A stretch of DNA of 64,000 nucleotides from Uruburuella suis (lineage in GTDB: Bacteria; Pseudomonadota; Gammaproteobacteria; Burkholderiales; Neisseriaceae), in assembly GCF_004341385.1 (NCBI RefSeq), contig NZ_SLXE01000007.1, positions 32,080 through 96,079 on the forward strand, written 5' to 3'. The translations under genes and the position numbers were made by a program. Below the pieces are notes generated by a model. The model was given only the letters and a program-made list of their open reading frames with translations, was not told the DNA's origin and did not search any database. Each line of letters begins with the position of its first letter. The stretch's first letter is position 1. Positions 1 through 8,328 of this stretch are shown piece after piece.

Positions 1-181
1 GAAAAGTTTCAGACGGCCTTTTCATGCGGATATTAGCGGTTTGCGAAAATGCGGTTTGCAGTGCATGCTCGGATTTTGGTTTGATATAAAATATTATTTT
101 TACGCCAAGTAAGCGATTTATTTGGATTTTTGAAATTAAACTACAAAATAAATGGTTAAATACACATTGAGAAGAAATAAA

Positions 182-235
182 ATGCAAAAAATATTTGACG
201 GCTGCAGCTCTGTTTGGCATAATGCATTTCATTAG
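182..235 (+). pseudogene. Possible small ORF or frameshifted remnant with an A6 tract
   Basis: An ATG at 182 follows a purine-rich ribosome-binding stretch (GAGAAG, about 171). As read it encodes only 17 residues before TAG. One base lost in the A6 run right after the start would open a frame of about 35 residues beginning MQKYLTAAALFGIMHF, hydrophobic like a signal or membrane segment and ending near 283. A rho-independent terminator follows at 290. This could be a tiny membrane peptide gene off by a frameshift, or chance. I do not recognise a family. Confidence 0.25.
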
Positions 236-289
236 CTGGTTTGAACAACCGGTTAGTAGTTTCTCCTCTATTTCTCCTTTGTAGACTTG

Positions 290-322
290 ACACACATTCT
301 TGCGGATGTGTGTATTTTTTTT
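290..322 (+). terminator. Rho-independent terminator
   Basis: A perfect 8-bp stem (ACACACAT/ATGTGTGT) with an 8-nt loop followed by a run of eight T. It would end a plus-strand transcript entering from the left edge or from the small ORF at 182. Confidence 0.7.
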
Positions 323-436
323 GCCTGGAAATCCTGTGTGGCAGGCCAAACCAAGCATCATATAGAATATAAAAAGCCTAAACTGCCTGCGTTGTTGCCT
401 TGTTTTGATTTTAGTGCTGTCGTGTTTTCATAGGGC

Positions 437-493
437 AAAGCCGCCTTGAAAGCATTCGGAAAAGGTTTTCCGGGTGTTTTCAGGGCGGCTTTT
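437..493 (-). terminator. Hairpin terminator downstream of argC
   Basis: The arms AAAGCCGCC and GGCGGCTTT, extended by TTGAAA/TTTCA, enclose a loop of about 27 nt, 60 bases beyond the argC stop codon. Confidence 0.5.
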
Positions 494-557
494 ATTTGGT
501 TTTGCGGTTGGCTTGCCGATTTTTCTGTTGTTTCACTACATCGAAATGTCAGGACGC

Positions 558-1601
558 CTATGGCAACAGTGGCGCGCCTTGCAAGCCTGCGCTTTCGTTG
601 AAGCCAAACATAATGTTCATATTTTGAATGGCCTGGCCGGCGGCGCCTTTCACCAGATTGTCGATAACCGACAAGGCAATCCACACATCGCTTTGCGGCG
701 CTTTTTGAATGCTGATGCGGCAGATATTGCCGCCGCGCACGCTGCGGGTTTCCGGCGTGCTGCCCTCGGGCATCACATCGACAAACGGGCTGTTGCGGTA
801 AAAATCGCTCAGCAGCGCGTGCGGATTTGCACCGTCTTGCAGATGCAGATATTGGGTGGCGTGCATGCCGCGGATAAGCGGGGTGAGGTGGGGCACAAAC
901 ACCAAGCCTTCAGCCGCTTCGGCTTGCAGGCTGCGGATGGTTTGCTTGATTTCGGGCAGGTGGCGGTGGCCGCCCACGCCATAGGCTTTGAAATTGTCGC
1001 CCGCTTCGCAAAATAAAGTGCTTACGCTGGCTTTGCGCCCTGCGCCGGACACGCCGGATTTGCAGTCGGCAATCAGCGGCAGGCCGGCTTTGAGCAGGCT
1101 TTGTTGCAACAGCGGCAGCAAGGGCAGCGATACGCAGGTGGGATAGCAGCCGGGGTTGGCAATCAGGCGGGCGCTTTTGATTTGCTCACGGTTGAGCTCA
1201 CACAAGCCATACACCGCTTCTTTCAGCGCTTCGGCTGCGGTGAAAGGCATGCCGTACCATTTTTCCCAAGTGGGGATGTCTTGAATGCGAAAGTCGGCCG
1301 ATAAATCCACCACCCGCACGCCTTGGGCGATCAGGCCGGGCGCATCGCGCATGGCCACGCCGTGGGGTGTGGCGAAAAACACCAAATCGCATTGCGCCAA
1401 ATCTGCTTCTTCCGGCGTTTGGAAAACGAGGTCATACACGCCGCGCAGGCTGGGAAAATAATCGGCCACCGGCATACCCGCTTCGCTGCGGCTGGTTACG
1501 GCCGTTACTTGGGCGTGCGGGTGTGTGGACAGCAGGCGCAATAATTCCACACCGGTGTAACCGGTGGCGCCGACGATGCCGATTTTAATCTGGGTGTTCA
1601 T
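558..1601 (-). CDS. argC: N-acetyl-gamma-glutamyl-phosphate reductase
   Basis: ArgC performs the NADPH-dependent reduction of N-acetylglutamyl phosphate to the semialdehyde, the third step of arginine synthesis, in the cytoplasm. The 347-residue protein has the nucleotide-binding loop GATGYTG at 11-17, the active-site motif NPGCYPT with catalytic Cys152, and a later GGHRHLPEI segment holding the conserved histidine. The frame stays open upstream, but the start at 1601 is preferred: it gives the usual family length, begins MNTQIKIGIVG and is preceded by AAGGAG about 9 nt away. The extra upstream codons run through a DUS hairpin and are unlikely to be translated. It follows kup on the same strand but is separated from it by a terminator. 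Confidence 0.96.
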   Translation of the reverse strand: MNTQIKIGIVGATGYTGVELLRLLSTHPHAQVTAVTSRSEAGMPVADYFPSLRGVYDLVFQTPEEADLAQCDLVFFATPHGVAMRDAPGLIAQGVRVVDLSADFRIQDIPTWEKWYGMPFTAAEALKEAVYGLCELNREQIKSARLIANPGCYPTCVSLPLLPLLQQSLLKAGLPLIADCKSGVSGAGRKASVSTLFCEAGDNFKAYGVGGHRHLPEIKQTIRSLQAEAAEGLVFVPHLTPLIRGMHATQYLHLQDGANPHALLSDFYRNSPFVDVMPEGSTPETRSVRGGNICRISIQKAPQSDVWIALSVIDNLVKGAAGQAIQNMNIMFGFNESAGLQGAPLLP

Positions 1602-1733
1602 GCGGAAGGCTCCTTGATGGATATGGATTTGGCTCGCAGCGGTTAAGCGGTGCGGATGAAGAGAAACGGGCTTTATGCTATCACATTCGCGGTGGCGGTG
1701 TGTTTGAAACGTGGTGGTGATTGCCAAATGTGT

Positions 1734-1766
1734 AAAGGCCGTCTGAAAGCTTTTCAGACGGCCTTG
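1734..1766 (-). terminator. Inverted DUS pair, terminator of kup
   Basis: Two complete uptake sequences in opposite orientation make an almost loop-free hairpin just past the kup stop. Confidence 0.8.
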
Positions 1767-1775
1767 GAGTGGCAT

Positions 1776-3647
1776 TTATATATCGAGCTGCGAGCCCATT
1801 TCCACCACGCGGTTGCCCGGTATGCGGTAGTAATCGGTGGCCGGAGTGCTGTTTTTATACAGCCATTTGAAATAGCGGCTTCTCAGGCGGCCCATATAGC
1901 CGCTGCGGGTAAGCGGCAGAATGTGCAGGCTGTCGCGCGAGAGGAAAAAAGAGGTTTCCATCAATTCGAGCTCCACGCCCTGTTTGCGTGCCAGGCCGAG
2001 CAAATGGCGCACGCGCGGCGTTTCCTGAAAGCCGTAATGCCCGATAATGCGCACAAAGCGCGGCCCCAGCTGCTTGATGGCCAACCGCTCGGCTTCGGGC
2101 ACGCGCGGCACATCAAGCGTTTGAATGGTAAACAGGATATTGCGCTCGTGCAGCACTTTATTGTGCTTCATATTGTGCAGCAGCGCCTTGGGCACAGAGG
2201 CGGCATTGCTCACCATATACACCGCGTTGCCCGGCACGATTTGTGGCGGAAACTGATCGAGGTTTTCGATAAAGCTGTTTAAATCCAAACCATTGTCGGC
2301 GTGTTGCCGGGCGATGATGGCGCGCCCCTGCCGCCAGGTGGTGAAGGTAAACACCAAAATAGCGGCCACCATCACGGGGAACCAGCCGCCGGTGGGGATT
2401 TTCAGCAGATTAGAGGCAAAGAAAGCCAAATCAAAGGTGAGAAATATTGCGGTAAGCGCAATCGCGGCGGCTTTAGGCCAGCGCCAATTTTTCACCATCA
2501 CAATAAAAAACATCAACGTGGTGAGCACCATGGTGCCGGTGGCGGCGATGCCGTAAGCGGAGGCCAAGTTGGCGGAGCTGCGAAAGCCCAACACCACCAG
2601 CAGCACAATCACCAGCAACATCCAATTCACGGCGGGAATATAGATTTGGCCGATTTCGGTTTCGCTGGTGTGGTTAATCTGCATGCGCGGGGTGAAGCCG
2701 AGCTGGATGGCCTGGCGGGTGAGCGAATAAGCGCCCGAAATCACCGCCTGGCTGGCAATAATGGTGGCCAGCGTGGCCAGCACAATCAGCGGAATCAGCG
2801 CCCATTCGGGCACGCTCAGAAAAAACGGATTTTTAATCGCTTCGGGCGTGCGCAGCAAAAGCGCGCCTTGGCCGATATAGTTTAAAGCCAAAGCGGGCAG
2901 CACCAGCGAGAGCCAGGCCGTTTGAATCGGCCGGCGGCCGAAATGCCCCATATCGGCATACAAAGCCTCGGCACCCGTTACCGCCAGCACCACCGCGCCC
3001 AGGCTCACAAAGCCGGCCCAGCCGTGATGGGTGGCGAAATAAAGGCCGTAATAAGGATTGATGGCGCGCAACACCGATGGGTTTTGCACAATCTGATAAA
3101 TGCCGGCAGCGGCCAGCGTGGCAAACCAAAGCAGCATCACCGGCCCGAAAAAAGCGCCGATGCGCTGAGTGCCTTTGCGCTGGATAATAAACAGCACCAG
3201 CAACACTGACAGCGCAATCGGCAGCACCCAATGCCCGAGTGCCGGGTTGATCACCGTCAAGCCCTCGGCTGCAGAGAGCACCGAAATGGCCGGCGTGATC
3301 ATGGCATCGCCGAAAAACATCGCCGTGCCGGCGAGGCCCATCATCAGCACCACCCAAGCGGGCTTGCCCTGAAGATATTGCAAGGCCAGCTGCATCAACA
3401 CCACCACGCCGCCTTCGCCTTTATTGTCGGCATGCAGGATAAACACCACATATTTGAGCGTCACCACCAGAATCAGCGCCCAAATAATCAGCGACACAAA
3501 GCCCAATATGCCGGTTTCGCCGACCTGCATATGCGAAGCCAGAAAGGTTTCTTTCAGCGTGTAGAGCGGGCTCGTGCCGATGTCGCCATACACAATGCCC
3601 AAGGCGGCCAAAACCATGGCAGAGGCCGGGCGGTGGTGATTTTGCAT
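1776..3647 (-). CDS. kup: Low-affinity potassium uptake protein Kup
   Basis: A KUP/HAK/KT-family K+ transporter, probably a proton symporter of the inner membrane. The 623 residues match the usual bacterial length. The N-terminus carries the family signature ALGIVYGDIGTSPLYTLKE, followed by about twelve hydrophobic segments up to residue ~430 and a hydrophilic cytoplasmic tail of about 190 residues. The start at 3647 (MQNHHRPAS) places the signature at residues ~15-35, as in other Kup proteins. It is monocistronic, with DUS hairpins on both sides. Confidence 0.95.
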   Translation of the reverse strand: MQNHHRPASAMVLAALGIVYGDIGTSPLYTLKETFLASHMQVGETGILGFVSLIIWALILVVTLKYVVFILHADNKGEGGVVVLMQLALQYLQGKPAWVVLMMGLAGTAMFFGDAMITPAISVLSAAEGLTVINPALGHWVLPIALSVLLVLFIIQRKGTQRIGAFFGPVMLLWFATLAAAGIYQIVQNPSVLRAINPYYGLYFATHHGWAGFVSLGAVVLAVTGAEALYADMGHFGRRPIQTAWLSLVLPALALNYIGQGALLLRTPEAIKNPFFLSVPEWALIPLIVLATLATIIASQAVISGAYSLTRQAIQLGFTPRMQINHTSETEIGQIYIPAVNWMLLVIVLLVVLGFRSSANLASAYGIAATGTMVLTTLMFFIVMVKNWRWPKAAAIALTAIFLTFDLAFFASNLLKIPTGGWFPVMVAAILVFTFTTWRQGRAIIARQHADNGLDLNSFIENLDQFPPQIVPGNAVYMVSNAASVPKALLHNMKHNKVLHERNILFTIQTLDVPRVPEAERLAIKQLGPRFVRIIGHYGFQETPRVRHLLGLARKQGVELELMETSFFLSRDSLHILPLTRSGYMGRLRSRYFKWLYKNSTPATDYYRIPGNRVVEMGSQLDI

Positions 3648-3706
3648 GAGTTTGCAATCGATAAAAAATAAGATGCAGAGATTTTACGCTTGGCTTGTGG
3701 AAAACT

Positions 3707-3743
3707 AAACAGGCCGTCTGAATGTTTTCAGACGGCCTGTTTA
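3707..3743 (-). terminator. Inverted DUS pair, terminator of nnrS
   Basis: DUS in opposite orientations with arms extended by TAAACA/TGTTTA, between the nnrS stop and the kup start. Confidence 0.8.
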
Positions 3744-3765
3744 AACCAATGAAAAATATAAACAT

Positions 3766-4914
3766 TTATCCGGATTTGCCATCGGCGCGTGGCTTGAGCA
3801 GCCACGGAATATAGCGCCATGCAAACAAAAGCAGCGCCAGCGCAAATAAAGCCGCCGAGCAATAAATGCTGTGGGTGTAGGCCGCGCCGCTGGCAAAAGC
3901 GGCAAACACCCGCGTGAGCGTGGCCAGCACCATCAGCCAAAAAGCCAGCGGCACCGGCGATGGCGGCGGGTAAATCGCATGGCCGGTGTGGCCTAGCGCC
4001 GTGCGCGCCATCATGCCCAGCGTGAGCAGGCCGATGCCGCCCACGCCGATTAAATGCACACCCAGCGACAAATAAGCCGGCAACCATTGTGCAATCCCCG
4101 TGACCAACAAGCCCAACGCGGTGAAAAAATAGCCGGCAAAAAGCACCCACAGCATCGGCTCGCGCACCACATCTTTATGCCACCAGCGAAACACCTGTAC
4201 CAAATTAATGATGCCCGCCGCCATGCCCAAAAGCCCCGCCAGCGGCAAGGCCGTTTGAAACATCATCAAAACCGCCATCAGCATCGGCAGCACCAGCGCC
4301 GACAAAGCCACCCACATCGGGCTGGCCACCTGCGCAATATTCAGGCGTTTGGCAGTGAAAAAAGGCATGATGCGCATGCCTACCAAGCCGATAAAGCCCG
4401 CCACCATCACCAAGCCCGCCAACAGGCCGTTGAGCAGCGCCCCCGCTTGGAAAGGCTGCAAATAAAGGTGGAACACCGCATGGGTGAGGCCGAACACAAA
4501 CAGCGCCGCAATCGCAATATAATTGCGCGAATTGCGGCTGCGCACCACCGGTAAAGCCATGCACACCGCCGCATACCAAAAAAATGCCGTGCCCGAAATG
4601 CCGCTGATAGCCGCACCGTTGGGCAAGTAAAGCGCCAGCCGCGCCAGAAGCCACAAAGCCGTGAGGGCAAACAGCGCGCCGCCGCGGGTGGGCGGCTGGC
4701 CGGTCCAGGCCGTTACCGCTGTGAGCAAAAAGCCCACCACCACCGCCCCGGCATAGCCCCAAATCATTTCATGCGCGTGCCAATAAAAAGAAGGCAGCTC
4801 GGCCGTGCCCTGATAGCCAAAGCCCCACAATAAAATCGACAGCGCACCAAAAAGCGCCGCCAATGCGTAAAAAGGGCGGAAAGCCATGGCCCAAACAGCG
4901 TGCTTAAACAGCAT
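3766..4914 (-). CDS. nnrS: NnrS family haem-copper membrane protein
   Basis: A polytopic inner-membrane protein of the NnrS family, which in other proteobacteria is induced by nitric oxide and lessens nitrosative stress. The 382 residues form about twelve hydrophobic segments. Histidine-containing motifs such as FYWHAHEMIWGY near the N-terminus and GVHLIGVGGIG near the C-terminus are likely haem or metal ligands, as in characterised members. The next two genes upstream, a hemerythrin and nsrR, belong to the same response, which supports the assignment. A family A mobile element (4930-5031) lies directly in front of the start codon and separates nnrS from the hemerythrin gene. Confidence 0.9.
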   Translation of the reverse strand: MLFKHAVWAMAFRPFYALAALFGALSILLWGFGYQGTAELPSFYWHAHEMIWGYAGAVVVGFLLTAVTAWTGQPPTRGGALFALTALWLLARLALYLPNGAAISGISGTAFFWYAAVCMALPVVRSRNSRNYIAIAALFVFGLTHAVFHLYLQPFQAGALLNGLLAGLVMVAGFIGLVGMRIMPFFTAKRLNIAQVASPMWVALSALVLPMLMAVLMMFQTALPLAGLLGMAAGIINLVQVFRWWHKDVVREPMLWVLFAGYFFTALGLLVTGIAQWLPAYLSLGVHLIGVGGIGLLTLGMMARTALGHTGHAIYPPPSPVPLAFWLMVLATLTRVFAAFASGAAYTHSIYCSAALFALALLLFAWRYIPWLLKPRADGKSG

Positions 4915-4926
4915 AAAAGCGGCTCC

Positions 4927-5034
4927 TTATACCAATTCAAAAAAATAACCTAACTTCGTTGTCTCGCCTTGCCGTACTATCTGTACTGTTTGCGGCTCGC
5001 CGCCTTGTTAGCTTATTTTTTTGAATTGGTATTA
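4927..5034. repeat. Family A element (Correia-like core, TNA duplication), copy 1
   Basis: A 102-bp element at 4930-5031 begins TACCAATTC and ends GAATTGGTA, flanked by direct repeats TTA at 4927-4929 and 5032-5034. The interior has the segments TCTCGCCTT, CCGTACTATCTGTACTG and CGCCGCCTTGTTAGC also found in the other A copies. It lies about 15 bp before the nnrS start codon. Confidence 0.85.
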
Positions 5035-5062
5035 TTTAATTGTTTTTAAAAGTGTACAAATA

Positions 5063-5104
5063 TTTTCAGACGGCCTGATTCAATCAAGCAGGCCGTCTGA
5101 AAAC
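5063..5104. terminator. Inverted DUS pair downstream of the hemerythrin gene
   Basis: Two opposed DUS with a short spacer, about 10 bp past the stop of the gene at 5114. Confidence 0.75.
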
Positions 5105-5113
5105 CATGTGTGT

Positions 5114-5497
5114 TTACAAATGAACCAAAGGTTCATCCAAATAAGGCTCGATGGCCGGAAACAGCGAGCGCTCTTCAAAGCGCGCATGTTCGCGCAAGGT
5201 TTCGGCAAAGCGCCGGTTCCATTCAGCATCTTGATACTGAGGCGCAGCCAGCATACCGCACAGCGCAGCGTGATCTTCTTCAAAGCGTTGTTGCAAAGCC
5301 GCATCAAGCTTGCCCCAATGCGGTGCAAACTGCGTTTCTTCCGAGGCAAAATGCGCCAGCAAATCGGCGCGGTGGTTTTCAATATCGGCCTGATGATCGG
5401 CCGAGAGCTCGCGCAAAATGCGCAAACACAAAGCCAAAGAATGATGGTGCTCGCGTGAGCGTTCGATTAAATCGGGGTGTCTTTTGAGGGGTGTCAT
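5114..5497 (-). CDS. Small hemerythrin HHE-domain protein
   Basis: A 127-residue single-domain hemerythrin-like protein, probably cytoplasmic, with a carboxylate-bridged di-iron site that could bind O2 or NO or take part in iron-sulfur repair. Ligand-like motifs in order: HHHSLAL (residues ~17-23), HFASEE (~49), EEDHAALC (~72) and HARFEERSLFP (~102). It lacks the N-terminal ScdA domain of YtfE/RIC repair proteins, so it is shorter than YtfE. It is transcribed divergently from nsrR across a palindrome and is the most likely NsrR target here, with nnrS downstream. The exact biochemical role is inferred. Confidence 0.85.
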   Translation of the reverse strand: MTPLKRHPDLIERSREHHHSLALCLRILRELSADHQADIENHRADLLAHFASEETQFAPHWGKLDAALQQRFEEDHAALCGMLAAPQYQDAEWNRRFAETLREHARFEERSLFPAIEPYLDEPLVHL

Positions 5498-5524
5498 GAT
5501 GGTGTTTCGCAGCGGTTTGTGTTA

Positions 5525-5549
5525 TAAGTTTCATCTATTATGAAACTTA
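5525..5549. promoter_or_regulatory. Putative NsrR operator
   Basis: A perfect 10-bp inverted repeat (TAAGTTTCAT/ATGAAACTTA) with a 5-bp spacer lies between the divergent hemerythrin and nsrR genes. AT-rich palindromes of this size are typical of dimeric Rrf2 regulators. Its position lets one protein control both directions. Confidence 0.6.
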
Positions 5550-5597
5550 AGACGGCATAAAGTCAATCCTCAATCATTCCGCCCTGAGAGAAGCGCT

Positions 5598-6041
5598 ATG
5601 TATTTGACCCAACACACCGATTACGCCATGCGCGTACTGATCTACACCGCCATCAACGATGATGCGTTGGTTAATATCAGCACCATTGCCGACACCTACG
5701 GCATCTCCAAAAGCCATTTGATGAAAGTGGTCACTGCCTTGGTGAAAGGCGGCTTTCTGGCCAGCGTGCGCGGCAAAGGCGGCGGCTTGAGGCTGGCGCG
5801 TGCGCCTGAAAACATCAATCTCGGCGCGGTGGTGCGGCATTTGGAGCCGATGCAGCTGGTGGAATGCATGGGGCAAAACAACGATTGCCTGATCACCCCC
5901 AATTGCCGCCTTGCCGGCATACTCGGCGGCGGCATCAAGGCTTTTTTGAATTATCTCGACGGCTTCACGCTGGCCGATTTGCTCAACAAGCCCACTTATG
6001 ATTTGCTTTATATGCCCAAAATAGAAATCGCCGCCGTTTGA
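5598..6041 (+). CDS. nsrR: Nitric-oxide-sensing Rrf2-family repressor NsrR
   Basis: A 147-residue Rrf2 regulator. The N-terminal winged helix-turn-helix (~1-80) includes YGISKSHLMKVVTALVKGGF and the wing RGKGGGLRLAR. Three conserved cysteines at 90, 97 and 103 in ECMGQNNDCLITPNC are the spacing expected for a NO-labile Fe-S cluster. In neisseriae NsrR represses denitrification genes (nitrite and NO reductases) and NO-responsive genes until NO destroys the cluster. Here it faces a hemerythrin gene and nnrS, and probably autoregulates through the palindrome at 5525-5549. IscR, the other common Rrf2 member, is less likely given the neighbours. Confidence 0.93.
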   Translation: MYLTQHTDYAMRVLIYTAINDDALVNISTIADTYGISKSHLMKVVTALVKGGFLASVRGKGGGLRLARAPENINLGAVVRHLEPMQLVECMGQNNDCLITPNCRLAGILGGGIKAFLNYLDGFTLADLLNKPTYDLLYMPKIEIAAV

Positions 6042-6072
6042 AAACGTTCAGACGGCCTTCTGCCTTGCTGTT

Positions 6073-6233
6073 AGGGTCTGTTCACATTTCATCACGCGGC
6101 AATCTTTTGGCTCAAAAACGCGCCTGCTGCGTTGAAAATGCTCGCAAGGTGTTCAACCTTGCTGTGCTTTTCGCCTTGCAGCCACGCTTTTGCGCTCAAA
6201 ATCTTACTCGCGGATGAATTGTGAACAGACCCT
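6073..6233. repeat. MITE-like element with AGGGTCTGTTCACA ends
   Basis: A 161-bp sequence between nsrR and hemC with inverted ends (AGGGTCTGTTCACA / TGTGAACAGACCCT), 14 bp perfect. It has no coding capacity. The ends resemble those of IS-derived miniature elements. No other copy is present in the window. Confidence 0.65.
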
Positions 6234-6309
6234 GGCCGGCGGCGCGTTTCTGAAAAGCAGCCAAACATGATAGACTGGCGGCCATTGTTTCCACCCTTAC
6301 AAACCCATC

Positions 6310-7242
6310 ATGACACCCAGCAAACTCATTATCGCCAGCCGCGAAAGCGCGCTGGCCATGTGGCAGGCCGAGCACATTCAGGCGCGCCTGCAAGCTCTCT
6401 ACCCCGAATGCGATGTGCAGATTCTCGGCATGACCACGCGCGGCGACCAGATTCTCGACAAAACCCTCTCCAAAATTGGCGGCAAAGGCCTGTTTATCAA
6501 AGAATTGGAGCAAGCCTTGCAAGAAGGGCGCGCCGATTTGGCCGTGCATTCGATTAAAGACGTGCCCATGGATTTGCCGCAAGGTTTCGCCCTGGCCGCC
6601 ATCGGCGAGCGCGCCAGCCCGTTTGATGCATTTGTGTCCAACCATTATGCGCGGCTTGAAGATTTGCCGCCGCGCGCGGTGGTGGGCACTTCCAGCCTGC
6701 GCCGCGAAGCCCAGCTGCGTGCCCGTTATCCGCATTTGGAAATCAAGCCCTTGCGCGGCAATGTGCAAACCCGCTTGGGTAAGCTCGATAAAGGCGAATA
6801 CGATGCGATTATTCTCGCCGCCGCCGGCTTGCAGCGGCTCGGCCTGGATGAGCGTATCCGCGTGATTTTGTCGCCCATCGACAGCCTGCCCGCCGCCGGG
6901 CAGGGCGCGCTGGGCATCGAAATCGCTGCGCAGCGCTATGATTTGCTCGAAGCACTCAACCCGCTCAACCACGCCGTTACCAACGCCTGCGTGAGCGCCG
7001 AACGCGCTTTGGCGCGCGCGCTCGACGGCAGCTGCCAAGTGCCGCTAGCCGCTTATTGCACCGAAGAAGCCGGTCTGCTCACCTTGCGTGGCCTGGTCGG
7101 CCACCCCGACGGCTCTATTCTTTTGCAGGCCGAAGCCCAAGCGCCGCTCGCTTATGCCGATGCGCTCGGCCGCGCCGTGGCGAAAAAGTTGGCCGACGAT
7201 GGCGCAGTCGAGCTGATTCAAAGCATTTTGGCTGAACAATAA
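6310..7242 (+). CDS. hemC: Hydroxymethylbilane synthase (porphobilinogen deaminase)
   Basis: HemC polymerises four porphobilinogen units to the linear tetrapyrrole hydroxymethylbilane in haem synthesis. The 310 residues are full length. The catalytic aspartate is Asp84 in SIKDVP; the arginine-rich substrate loop is TSSLRREAQLRARYP (~127-141); the cysteine that carries the dipyrromethane cofactor is Cys242 in DGSCQVP. hemD, hemX and hemY follow after about 370 bp, so the tetrapyrrole genes cluster but are probably two transcription units because a DUS hairpin follows hemC. Confidence 0.97.
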   Translation: MTPSKLIIASRESALAMWQAEHIQARLQALYPECDVQILGMTTRGDQILDKTLSKIGGKGLFIKELEQALQEGRADLAVHSIKDVPMDLPQGFALAAIGERASPFDAFVSNHYARLEDLPPRAVVGTSSLRREAQLRARYPHLEIKPLRGNVQTRLGKLDKGEYDAIILAAAGLQRLGLDERIRVILSPIDSLPAAGQGALGIEIAAQRYDLLEALNPLNHAVTNACVSAERALARALDGSCQVPLAAYCTEEAGLLTLRGLVGHPDGSILLQAEAQAPLAYADALGRAVAKKLADDGAVELIQSILAEQ

Positions 7243-7256
7243 ACGCAAATAATGGG

Positions 7257-7316
7257 CAGGCCGTCTGAAAAGCGCAATTTCAATATTTTATTGTTGCCAG
7301 GCTTTCAGACGGCCTT
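7257..7316. terminator. Inverted DUS pair after hemC
   Basis: Two opposed DUS about 30 bp apart form a long stem-loop just past the hemC stop. Confidence 0.6.
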
Positions 7317-7611
7317 CTGCCTATCTTGTGGTGGCAACCTTCACCATGCTTTGCAGCTCACCGCCTTATTATCTGTATCTGCCTTATTATCTGTATCTTT
7401 AGCATGAACGATAGCGAAGTGAACGAAAAACGGACACCAATACAATCAATCTCAAACCGTGTGTAGGGTGTGTGGCGCGAGCCACGCACGCGGTTTAACC
7501 GTTTCTGCGTGCGCTGCTGCGCCATACACTCTGCACCGGCCTGTGTAAGCTTTTCATTCACTCCACTATTATTTTTAATATTTCTAAATTGTCATCAGGC
7601 CGTCTGAAACC
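7317..7611. repeat. Intergenic repeats between hemC and hemD
   Basis: No gene is seen. The interval holds a perfect 18-bp tandem duplication (GCCTTATTATCTGTATCT at 7363-7380 and 7381-7398). A GC-rich imperfect inverted segment at about 7459-7545 resembles the sequence at about 21228-21303; both end near CGCCATACAC or GCCATACGC followed by CCGGCCTG. A DUS overlaps the hemD leader at 7597-7606. Confidence 0.5.
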
Positions 7612-8325
7612 ATGCCCGCAATTTTAATCACCCGCCCCGCAGGCCGCGCCGCCGCCGAAATGCAGGCTTGCGCCGCCGCCGGCTGGCGCGCCCTGCCTTT
7701 CAGCCCCATCCGCATCGAAGCCGATGCCGCCGCATTGGCGCGTCTGCCCGAGCAAGTGGCCGCCGCCGATGCCGTGTTTTGGGTGAGCCCGAGCGCGGTG
7801 GATATTGCCGCGGGCGTGCTGGATTTTTCAAGCTGCACGCCGCTGCACATCACCGTGGGGCAGGCCAGCGCCCAAGCGCTGGCGGCATTTTGCCGCCAGC
7901 CGGTTTACGCGCCGCAAGAGGGCAACGACAGCGAAGCCGTGTTGCAGCTGCCGCTGTGGCAAAGCCTGCCGCGCGGCGCAGAAATATTGATTATCCGCGG
8001 CCGCGGCGGGCGCGGTTTTTTAGCGCAATCGCTGCGGCAGCAAGGCTTTAAGGTGCAAATCGCCGAAGTGTATTTCAGACGGCCTCAGCCGCTCGATTGG
8101 GCATTGTTTGCGCAAGAAAAGCCCGAGGCCGCTTATGTGACTTCATCCGAAATTGTGCACGAATTGTTTACACAAGCGCCGCCCGAGTTGGCGCAAAATC
8201 TGAAAAACTTGCTATACTTTACCCATCATGAGCGCATAGCCGCCGCATTGCGCGCCGCCGGAGCAGAAAATATCCGGCTGGTGGCGCGGCTGGACATGCA
8301 CACCCTACAGCGTGAAACGGAGTAA
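7612..8325 (+). CDS. hemD: Uroporphyrinogen-III synthase
   Basis: HemD closes and inverts ring D of hydroxymethylbilane to give uroporphyrinogen III. The family is poorly conserved, but the 237-residue length, the start ILITRPAGRAA, the central EILIIRGRGGRGFLAQSLRQ and the late YVTSSEIV segment match it. The position directly after hemC and three bases before a hemX homologue is the usual proteobacterial order. An in-frame DUS (complement strand) encodes part of YFRRPQP near residue 155. Confidence 0.92.
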   Translation: MPAILITRPAGRAAAEMQACAAAGWRALPFSPIRIEADAAALARLPEQVAAADAVFWVSPSAVDIAAGVLDFSSCTPLHITVGQASAQALAAFCRQPVYAPQEGNDSEAVLQLPLWQSLPRGAEILIIRGRGGRGFLAQSLRQQGFKVQIAEVYFRRPQPLDWALFAQEKPEAAYVTSSEIVHELFTQAPPELAQNLKNLLYFTHHERIAAALRAAGAENIRLVARLDMHTLQRETE

Positions 8326-8328
8326 GCA

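Larger units (their letters stand above)
1..557. other. Left-edge intergenic region, no clear full-length gene
   Basis: An AT-rich stretch without a convincing long gene. It holds a DUS near position 9-20, a possible tiny ORF at 182, a rho-independent terminator at 290-322 and the argC-side hairpin at 437-493. Nothing else is recognisable. Confidence 0.6.

Noticed and set aside
474..1016. 180-codon open frame on the plus strand opposite argC
   Set aside because: It is the antisense shadow of argC, with no start signal and no recognisable domain.
6196..7038. 280-codon open frame opposite hemC
   Set aside because: It is an antisense shadow in GC-rich coding DNA; hemC on the other strand has all its catalytic motifs.
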